DNA of 26,546 nucleotides. Origin: Selenomonadaceae bacterium. GTDB taxonomy: Bacteria > Bacillota > Negativicutes > Selenomonadales > Selenomonadaceae. Below, in pieces: positions 20,923 to 26,546 of the stretch; position 1 is the stretch's first letter; each line of letters opens with the position of its first letter. The notes beneath the pieces are model-generated. The model was given only the letters and a program-made list of their open reading frames with translations. It was not told the DNA's origin and did no database searches. The translations under genes were made by a program, and so were the position numbers. Location of the stretch: positions 1 through 26,546 of the forward strand of contig JAEERZ010000005.1 in NCBI GenBank assembly GCA_016286075.1, written 5' to 3'.

Positions 20923-22503
20923 TTGCTGAAGAAGTTGGCTTTGGGACTGGCGATGTTTCTGCTCCTGGGGGCGAGCGCCGAGGCCTGCACGGTGATCGTG
21001 GTGACGAAGGGCGCGTCGGAGGACGGGAGCATGATGGTCTCCCACGCTAACGACGGGTACGACGGGGAGGTGAATCTCGCCTATGTGCCCGCGAAGGATC
21101 ATCCGGCGGGCAGCATGCGCCCGGTATATGCTTCGGCGGCGGCGCTGGGCGCCATGCCGGAATACAACACTTACGACCAGCCGAACCTTGTCGCGCCGGA
21201 GCGCAGCGACGACTACGATTTTCCCGACAGGCCCCGCACGCGGGCGATCGGCTATATCCCGGAAGTCGGGCACACTTATGCCTATATGGACGCCGATTAT
21301 GGCATAGTCAACGAGCACGGCCTGGTGATGGGGGAATGCACCGATATGTCCGCGCATTTGCCCGAAGTGCCGTTCAAGGAAGGCGGCGGGATATTTTACG
21401 CCTCCGAGCTCTCCCGCGTGGCTCTCGAACGCTGCAGGACCGCCCGGGAAGCCGTCGAGCTGATGGGCGCGCTGATTGACGAATACGGCCTCTGGGGCTC
21501 CGGTGAGACTTTGGCCGTCGCCGACAGGGAAGAGGCCTGGGTTTTCGAGATGCAGATGTCGCCGACGGGCAAAGGCGGCTTTTGGATCGCGGAAAAGATT
21601 CCCGACGGGGACTTTTTCATCGAGACGAGCCAGTTTCGGATTCGAGGCATCCGGGAGGGCGATCCGGACCAGATCTTCAATCCGAAGCTGCCGCAAATGC
21701 TGAAGGAAGCCGGCTGGGCGGCGTACGACGGGGAAGGCCGCGTGGACTGGGTGAAATCGCTGCAGTCGCAGGAGTTCTATCATCCGTATTATTCCAAGCG
21801 CCGCGTCTGGCGGGGCATGAACCTCGTCGCGCCGTCGAAGAATCTTCCGTCCCGTGTCGGGGAATGGGACGAGAAAACCTACCCGTTTTCGATCCGTCCC
21901 GACAAGAAGCTGAATGTCGAGGATATTGCGCGTATCCATCGCGACTATTATCAGGGCACCGAGTTTGACAAGTCGAAGAGCCCGCTGGCGGGCATGTACG
22001 GTTCGCCGTACCATTACGAGGCCGAGATAGGCGAGAGATCCATCCTCTCATCGAATACCAGCTACACCCATATCGCGCAGGTCAATGACGCGCTCCCGTC
22101 TCCGGTGGTCTGGATGTCCATGAACACGCCCTATGAGAATCCTTTCGTTCCCTTCGCCGTATCGGAGGTGCCGGAGGAATACCGCGCGCTGCGCGATACC
22201 TACGATCCCTCGAAGATGTACTGGACCTCCAATGAAGTCATGGCGCTGACACAGGGCTATTTCAACGTTATGTCGCCTATGGTCAGAAATGCGGTGGAGC
22301 GGTCGGAGGCGAATTCCGTGCGGTTGGTCAACGCCTCCGCGGGTCTCTCGAAGGAACAATTCGCCGAGGCCCTGCGCGACAACGCGCTGAAAATCTTTAA
22401 AGACTGGAAAGAGCTTTCCAAGCAGCTCCTGATGAAGTTCAATGCAGCCGCGGGCGTGAAGTACGAGCGACGGACGGAGTCCAATACGCCGACGAAATAT
22501 TGA
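20923..22503 (+). CDS. Secreted C69-family dipeptidase (PepD-like Ntn hydrolase)
   Basis: The 526-residue protein matches family C69 dipeptidases: CTVIVVTKGASEDGSMMVSHANDG at the start of the mature chain, then YAYMDADYGIVNEHGLVMGECTDM, LIDEYGLWGSGETLAVADREEAWVFEM and a YGSPYHYEAEIGERSI segment. A signal peptide (residues 1 to about 20, ending GASAEA) precedes the Cys that is the expected N-terminal nucleophile, so signal cleavage would also activate the enzyme. The start is TTG 20923, 8 nt after AAAGGAGG. It is a single gene closed by a strong terminator. Its likely role is breakdown of extracytoplasmic dipeptides. Confidence 0.92.
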   Translation: MLKKLALGLAMFLLLGASAEACTVIVVTKGASEDGSMMVSHANDGYDGEVNLAYVPAKDHPAGSMRPVYASAAALGAMPEYNTYDQPNLVAPERSDDYDFPDRPRTRAIGYIPEVGHTYAYMDADYGIVNEHGLVMGECTDMSAHLPEVPFKEGGGIFYASELSRVALERCRTAREAVELMGALIDEYGLWGSGETLAVADREEAWVFEMQMSPTGKGGFWIAEKIPDGDFFIETSQFRIRGIREGDPDQIFNPKLPQMLKEAGWAAYDGEGRVDWVKSLQSQEFYHPYYSKRRVWRGMNLVAPSKNLPSRVGEWDEKTYPFSIRPDKKLNVEDIARIHRDYYQGTEFDKSKSPLAGMYGSPYHYEAEIGERSILSSNTSYTHIAQVNDALPSPVVWMSMNTPYENPFVPFAVSEVPEEYRALRDTYDPSKMYWTSNEVMALTQGYFNVMSPMVRNAVERSEANSVRLVNASAGLSKEQFAEALRDNALKIFKDWKELSKQLLMKFNAAAGVKYERRTESNTPTKY

Positions 22504-22516
22504 GGAAACACGAAAT

Positions 22517-22564
22517 AAGGCCCTCCCGAAACTGTCCGATGGACTGTTTCGGGAGGGCCTTTTC
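22517..22564 (+). terminator. Strong intrinsic terminator after the C69 peptidase
   Basis: A GC-rich hairpin has a 14-bp base stem (GGCCCTCCCGAAAC with its complement) and an inner GTCC/GGAC stem across a T-T mismatch, followed by TTTT. A-rich and T-rich flanks on both sides could let it act on the convergent lipoprotein transcript too. Confidence 0.9.
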
Positions 22565-22646
22565 CGGCTGTCGTTGGGCTTTTCGTCAGCGTCGCTGCGA
22601 TGTCAAGAGATTGCCGCATATAAAGTTATCGATGTATTGGCGAGCC

Positions 22647-23336
22647 TCATTGCGGACGTTCTATTTTCCCGCGCGTCATTATGAACAATTCATCCAATCG
22701 CAGACCGACTTTCAACGCTTCGATCATTTCCTTTGTCACCTTGATATCTTTGCGTTTATTTACCCCTTTTAATCTGATCGTTGGATTGGTTCCTTCGACT
22801 AACAGGCGATACCCTGCGGAAAGATAGTTAAATGGCGTCTTATAATATTCATACATTCCTTTATTGTTCGTTGATACTTCTTTTCCGCCGCCCGTGCTGC
22901 CGTCGGAGTTGGGGATTTGATATTCCCATTTCTTTTCGTCCGTCGAGAAGATGATAGTATGCCAATATACCAAAGCTTTCGGTTCTTTCGAGTTTTCCAT
23001 TTTTGCTCCGTCCATGATTATGGCGTCCATCCTGACGGTATCGTCTGTTTGTGTCACTTGCCACGACGGATATAAACCGAGCCCGGTAAACGGTTTATAG
23101 AAAGTCGTTCGTCCAACCTTATCCTGTTCTTTTTTGACAAGGTCCAGGTCTAATAATGCATTGATTTCCGCGTATGCCGCTTTTTTATCCACCTGCGGCG
23201 TGGCTTGTGAGGTTTGCGTCGAACCTTGCTTCGATGATCTTTGCTGCGGATTGCTGCCTCCGCAGCCGACCAGCAGAAAACTGAGCAATACGGCAAACAA
23301 TGTCCTCCAAAATAATCCGTGCGTTAACAATGTCAT
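22647..23336 (-). CDS. Hypothetical lipoprotein
   Basis: The 229-residue precursor has a lipoprotein signal with lipobox LLVGC (Cys about residue 25), a Ser/Gln/Thr-rich linker and a soluble domain of about 180 residues that I do not recognise. The domain is rich in aromatic and charged residues (FYKPFTGLGLYPSWQV, ALVYWHTIIFS, KKWEYQIPNSDG). Base composition is visibly more AT-rich than the neighbours, which may indicate separate acquisition. The ATG at 23336 has GGGAGG only 3-4 nt upstream; a TTG two codons later would have better spacing. Confidence 0.75.
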   Translation of the reverse strand: MTLLTHGLFWRTLFAVLLSFLLVGCGGSNPQQRSSKQGSTQTSQATPQVDKKAAYAEINALLDLDLVKKEQDKVGRTTFYKPFTGLGLYPSWQVTQTDDTVRMDAIIMDGAKMENSKEPKALVYWHTIIFSTDEKKWEYQIPNSDGSTGGGKEVSTNNKGMYEYYKTPFNYLSAGYRLLVEGTNPTIRLKGVNKRKDIKVTKEMIEALKVGLRLDELFIMTRGKIERPQ

Positions 23337-23374
23337 CAGCCTCCCTATGCCGTTCGTTCCTTCTTACTGATGTT

Positions 23375-23403
23375 ATTATACATCATTTTGGGCCGTGTGT
23401 CCG
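23375..23403 (-). promoter_or_regulatory. Promoter of the lipoprotein gene
   Basis: On the minus strand TATAAT (23380-23375) lies 17 bp after CGGACA (23403-23398), 39 bp before the ATG. Confidence 0.55.
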
Positions 23404-23477
23404 TGTTAATCATGGAGTAGAATTCGGACAATGATGGACGAGGATATCTATGAAAACGTCGGACGAATAATTCCCTA

Positions 23478-23506
23478 TTGACAAACTATGTTTTATGATT
23501 TATACT
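23478..23506 (+). promoter_or_regulatory. Promoter of the corrinoid protein 2 operon
   Basis: TTGACA (23478-23483), a 17-bp spacer and TATACT (23501-23506). CCCTA precedes the TTGACA and TATG follows 3 bp after it, as in the promoter at 12164. The transcript would start near 23513, only about 8 nt before leader element copy C. Confidence 0.85.
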
Positions 23507-23520
23507 GCTTTCATCAAAAA

Positions 23521-23546
23521 GAGCTGACCGGAACAAACGGAGGCTT
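23521..23546 (+). promoter_or_regulatory. Conserved antiterminator-like leader element, copy C
   Basis: P1 GAGC/GCTT (23521-23524, 23543-23546; outer pair G-U), internal loop TGA/AG, P2 CCG/CGG (23528-23530, 23538-23540), loop GAACAAA. It is nearly identical to copy B. The 3' side from 23540 is shared with the terminator. Because it sits at the extreme 5' end of the transcript, any sensor must be contained in about 30 nt. Confidence 0.62.
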
Positions 23547-23582
23547 CGAAAACGTTGCGCGCGTTTTCGGAGCCTCTTTTTT
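23540..23582 (+). terminator. Leader terminator, copy C
   Basis: A 15-bp stem with one G-U (23540-23554 with 23562-23576) around a 7-nt loop, followed by six T. It lies 27 bp upstream of the corrinoid protein 2 start codon. Confidence 0.88.
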
Positions 23583-23608
23583 GTTCAAGATACAAGGAGT
23601 GATGAACA

Positions 23609-24253
23609 ATGGCAAGAGAAGAAGAGCTGCACAAGGGGCTTTCGGATGCAGTCGTGGATATGGACGAGGATTTGGCGCGGGAGTTGGCGCAGGCGGTCGT
23701 GGACGAGGGGTTCGACGCCTATGAGGCCATCGAGAAGGGGCTGTCCGCCGGTATGGAGGAAGTCGGGCGGCTTTATGAGGAAGAAGAATATTTCATTCCG
23801 GAGCTTTTGCTCTGTTCTGACGCGATGTACGCGGGCATCGAGATCCTGCGCCCGCATATAAAGAAGCGCGAAGACAGCGTGCGCCATACGGTGGTGATTG
23901 GAGTCGTCGAGGGCGACACCCACGACATCGGAAAGAATCTCGTGAAGATTATGCTGGAGAGTGCGGGATTTGACGTGGTCGATCTCGGGCGGGACATTCC
24001 CGCCGCCGAGTTCGTCAGGGCGGCGGAGGAGCACCACGCGGAGATCATCGCGCTGGCGACGCTGATGACGACGGCGATGCCCGCGATGCGGGAGGTCCTG
24101 GAGGTCTTGGAAAAAGAGGCCAAGCGCGGCAACTTCAAGGTCGTGGTGGGCGGCGGCCCGATTTCCCCGGCCTTCGCGGAAAAGATTGGCGCGGACGTGT
24201 ATGCGGTGAACGCGGCGGAGGCGGCGCGCCTCGCCCGCGAGCTCGTAGCATAG
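23609..24253 (+). CDS. Corrinoid-binding methyl carrier protein 2
   Basis: Like corrinoid protein 1 this has 214 residues: a helical cap (FIPELLLCSDAMYAG) followed by a B12-binding domain with the cobalt-ligand motif D103-T-H105-D-I-G108 in VEGDTHDIGKN. LATLMTTAMPAM and the VVGGGPIS glycine motif follow. It is clearly diverged from copy 1, indicating separate partners, not a recent duplication. It heads an operon with an MtaA-like gene 13 bp downstream. AAGGAG lies 9 nt before the ATG. Confidence 0.95.
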   Translation: MAREEELHKGLSDAVVDMDEDLARELAQAVVDEGFDAYEAIEKGLSAGMEEVGRLYEEEEYFIPELLLCSDAMYAGIEILRPHIKKREDSVRHTVVIGVVEGDTHDIGKNLVKIMLESAGFDVVDLGRDIPAAEFVRAAEEHHAEIIALATLMTTAMPAMREVLEVLEKEAKRGNFKVVVGGGPISPAFAEKIGADVYAVNAAEAARLARELVA

Positions 24254-24266
24254 GGGGGCGGCGGAC

Positions 24267-25289
24267 ATGAACGACCTTTCCCCGAAGGAACGCCTGCTTC
24301 GCGTTCTTTCCGGAAAAACTGTGGATCGTGCCCCGGTCATCTGCCCCGGCGGCATGATGAACAGCGCGACGGTGGATGTAATCGAGGGGCTCGGGCTGTC
24401 CTTCCCGAAGGTTCATCCCGACGCCGACGCCATGACGCGGCTCTCGTCGGCGGTGGAAGAAAAGACGGGCTTCGAGAATTTCGGCGTCCCGTACTGTATG
24501 ACGGTGGAGGCCGAGGTGCTGGGCAGCGAGATTGATTTCGGCACGCCGGTCTGCGAGCCGAAGATTGCGAAGGAACGGTACGCCTCCGTCGCCGATGTGG
24601 AAGTCCGCGACGTGAAGCAGCTTGTCCGTGAGGGGCGTGTCGAGGCAATCGCGAAAGCGGGACAGACGATTGCGGAGCAAAATCCCGACGTGCCTGTCAT
24701 CGGCAGCCTGACCGGGCCGATTTCCACCGCCGCGTCCATCGTCGACCCGATGACGTTCCTGAAAGAATTGCGCAAGGACAAGACAAACGCGCACCGCGTT
24801 CTCGATTATGTGACGGATTTTCTCGTCGAGTATGCGGGCGTGCTGATCGAGAGCGGCTTCCCCGTCATCACGATTGCCGATCCGACGGCGACGGGCGAGA
24901 TCCTCGGGCCGAAAATGTTCGGCGACTACGCGGTGCCGTATCTGAACCGGCTCGCGGACGAGATTCACGGGCGCGGCGCGAAGGCCATCATCCATATCTG
25001 CGGGCGCATGGAAGCGGTGAAAAAGTATTTGCCCGAGCTTCACAGCGACGCGGTCAGCACCGACGCGATGGTGAATCTGAAAGCCATCAAGGCGGAATAC
25101 GACGGCCTGACGGTCATGGGGAACGTCAGTACCTTCGCGCTCCAGCTGCAGGAGCCGGAAACAATTCGGACGGTAACGGAAAAGCTTGTGGCGGAAGGTA
25201 TCGACATCATTTCCCCGGCCTGCGGGCTCTCGACGAAGACGCCGGTGGGGAATATAGCGGCCATGACGGAAGTCGTGAAGAACAGATAG
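24267..25289 (+). CDS. MtaA/UroD-family corrinoid methyltransferase 3
   Basis: The 340-residue protein has the complete MtaA/MtbA pattern: SPKERLLRVLSGKTVDRAPV at the N-terminus, ENFGVPYCMTVEAEVLG, GSLTGPIST, IADPTATGEILGP, and the zinc/thiol ligands His243-x-Cys245 (IIHICGRM) and Cys319 (ISPACGLSTKTP). This is the best MtaA match of the three copies. It should transfer the methyl group between corrinoid protein 2, encoded directly upstream, and a thiol acceptor. No dedicated substrate methyltransferase gene is present in this operon within the window. Confidence 0.93.
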   Translation: MNDLSPKERLLRVLSGKTVDRAPVICPGGMMNSATVDVIEGLGLSFPKVHPDADAMTRLSSAVEEKTGFENFGVPYCMTVEAEVLGSEIDFGTPVCEPKIAKERYASVADVEVRDVKQLVREGRVEAIAKAGQTIAEQNPDVPVIGSLTGPISTAASIVDPMTFLKELRKDKTNAHRVLDYVTDFLVEYAGVLIESGFPVITIADPTATGEILGPKMFGDYAVPYLNRLADEIHGRGAKAIIHICGRMEAVKKYLPELHSDAVSTDAMVNLKAIKAEYDGLTVMGNVSTFALQLQEPETIRTVTEKLVAEGIDIISPACGLSTKTPVGNIAAMTEVVKNR

Positions 25290-25301
25290 GAGGAGTTCTC
25301 T

Positions 25302-26213
25302 ATGATTACGGCGCAGGAAAGCATCACAGCGAAGCTCTGCTCCTTTGCGCGCGCCTATCACTCGACGATGGGGCAGGAAAAGATATTCGACGATTATTTG
25401 GCTTACGACATCATTGGACGCGAAGAGTACGCGCGTCTTGACGGACTCTTGTGCGAGGCGTTTTCAGCGCTTCCTACAAAGCCACGATATGGTTTTGAGA
25501 ACGTCTGGCTCTTTGAGGCGCTGGATCGCTGCTTCACTCCGGTGACGCTGCCGCGACTGGCTTTTGCGGAGGAGGCGTTGGAGAATTTCGCGAAAGCCCA
25601 CGGGCGCGTGCAATATGTGATCTGCGGCGCGGGAATGGACACCTTCGCCTATCGGAACGCGAATCCCGCGATTACCGTTTTTGAGCTGGATTTGCCGAAA
25701 ACCCAGGCCTACAAGCAGGAACGCCTGAAAGAACTGGCATGGAAATCGGCGGGCAAAATCCATTTCGTCCCGGTGGACTTCGCAAAGGATGAGCTTGAGG
25801 ACCGACTGATGGCGGCGGGTTTTTCCATGAAAACGCCTACGTTCTTCTCGTTGCTGGGCGTGGCCTATTATCTGTCCTATCCGGTGTTGTCGCATTTCCT
25901 TGGGGAGATCGGGGCTTTGGCGACGGCGGGAGATCAGTTCGTTTTCGATTTCCCCGATGAGACGACTTTTTCCAAGCGCGCGCCGGAGCGTGTACGGGAG
26001 CTGGCGGCCATCACGGAGAGCCTTGGCGAGCCGATGCAGCCGGGCTGCACGCTGGACGAGATCTGGCGCGCGCTCCACGAGGCGGGCTTCGCGGTCAGCG
26101 AGCATGAGCCGCCTTCCGGCGTCCAGCAGCGGTTCTTCGGTCACGGGACGGGCCAGCGGCAGGCGTTTGAGAATATCCATTTTATCCTGGCGGAAAAACA
26201 GCCGATGAATTGA
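25302..26213 (+). CDS. Class I SAM methyltransferase, leucine carboxyl methyltransferase family
   Basis: The 303-residue protein shows the LCM-family SAM-binding motif YVICGAGMDTFAYR, then FELDLPKTQAYKQERL and FVPVDFAKDELEDRL, and the FFSLLGVAYYLS segment. Bacterial members methylate carboxylates or hydroxyls of small molecules, and most have unknown substrates. The gene is 12 bp after the MtaA-like gene with AGGAGG ahead of its ATG, so it is in the corrinoid operon. It could make or consume a methylated compound handled by the corrinoid proteins; this is inference from position. Confidence 0.85.
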   Translation: MITAQESITAKLCSFARAYHSTMGQEKIFDDYLAYDIIGREEYARLDGLLCEAFSALPTKPRYGFENVWLFEALDRCFTPVTLPRLAFAEEALENFAKAHGRVQYVICGAGMDTFAYRNANPAITVFELDLPKTQAYKQERLKELAWKSAGKIHFVPVDFAKDELEDRLMAAGFSMKTPTFFSLLGVAYYLSYPVLSHFLGEIGALATAGDQFVFDFPDETTFSKRAPERVRELAAITESLGEPMQPGCTLDEIWRALHEAGFAVSEHEPPSGVQQRFFGHGTGQRQAFENIHFILAEKQPMN

Positions 26214-26235
26214 CATAGATTTGGAGGGAATTTAT

Positions 26236-26546
26236 ATGGAATCCGATATGAGCGGTATGAGATTTTCGACGGCGCTGATCCATGGGGGCGTCCATGAGGA
26301 CGGCGGCACGGGCTCGGTGAACGTGCCGATTTACCAGACCTCGACCTACGCACAGGAAAATATCGGCGGCACGCCGAAGTGGGAGTATTCACGCACGGGC
26401 AACCCGACCCGGGCGGCTCTCGAATCACTGATCGCGGACCTGGAGCACGGCACGGCGGGCTTCGCCTTCGCTTCGGGATTGGAGGCGGAGACGGCGGTGC
26501 TGAACTTGTTCCAAAGCGGTGACCGCATCCTGCTTTCGGAAAACGA
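26236..26546 (+). CDS. Cys/Met metabolism PLP-dependent enzyme, N-terminal part (partial)
   Basis: The frame runs off the window end. The first 103 residues include FSTALIHGGV, VNVPIYQTSTYAQ, WEYSRTGNPTRAALE and FAFASGLEAETAVL, typical of the cystathionine gamma-synthase / gamma-lyase / methionine gamma-lyase family. The PLP lysine is not in the window, so the exact activity cannot be assigned. TTGGAGGG precedes the ATG by 8 nt and the previous stop is 22 bp upstream, placing it in the corrinoid protein 2 operon. This links the operon to thiol or methionine-type sulfur chemistry. Confidence 0.9.
   Translation, partial: MESDMSGMRFSTALIHGGVHEDGGTGSVNVPIYQTSTYAQENIGGTPKWEYSRTGNPTRAALESLIADLEHGTAGFAFASGLEAETAVLNLFQSGDRILLSEN

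Noticed and set aside
1..26546. CRISPR arrays, tRNA or rRNA genes, insertion sequences
   Set aside because: No repeat-spacer arrays, no tRNA-like cloverleaf, no rRNA sequence and no transposase frames or IS ends were seen.

Overview
The window looks like a chromosomal segment of an anaerobic, GC-rich low-G+C-lineage bacterium (Bacillota; possibly Negativicutes, inferred from gene content and not proven). Two observations suggest it lies near the replication origin. It opens with an HtrA-type protease followed by rlmH, a pair commonly found near oriC in Bacillota. It also carries a perfect 16-bp ParB-binding parS site at 9021-9036.

Layout. 1-1001: end of htrA, then rlmH, closed by a bidirectional terminator. 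1078-2298 (minus): a DUF401 membrane permease. 2454-8105: a sufCBDSU Fe-S assembly operon behind a strong promoter, ending in a LysR regulator. 8140-10607: a corrinoid protein and an MtmB-family (monomethylamine methyltransferase-like) protein with Gly where pyrrolysine should be, with parS between the two genes. 10772-12135: an ECF transporter S component and LarE. 12164-17437: a two-repeat YezD/DUF2292 protein, then an MtaA-like methyltransferase, a RACo-type corrinoid activator, a second short MtaA/UroD-like protein and a QueG-like double [4Fe-4S] protein. 17460-20808: a possible 21-codon leader ORF, an NMT1/SsuA-type ABC transporter and a small ORF. 20923-22503: a secreted C69 dipeptidase. 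22647-23336 (minus): a lipoprotein. 23478-26546: a second corrinoid protein, a third MtaA-like protein, a leucine-carboxyl-methyltransferase-family enzyme and the start of a Cys/Met-metabolism PLP enzyme.

How it fits together. The accessory part encodes a dispersed corrinoid-dependent methyl-transfer system: two corrinoid carriers, one candidate substrate methyltransferase, three MtaA-like zinc methyltransferases, one reductive activator, a redox partner candidate and an importer. Four of its transcription units (corrinoid protein 1, MtaA-like 1, the ABC transporter, corrinoid protein 2) start with the same compact RNA motif. It is a small hairpin with an invariant UGA/AG internal loop, covarying stems and an A-rich loop. 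Its 3' strand is also the 5' strand of an intrinsic terminator. This looks like a shared antitermination switch (riboswitch or protein-bound antiterminator) defining a regulon. I do not recognise it as a named RNA class. The substrate of the system cannot be read from sequence alone.
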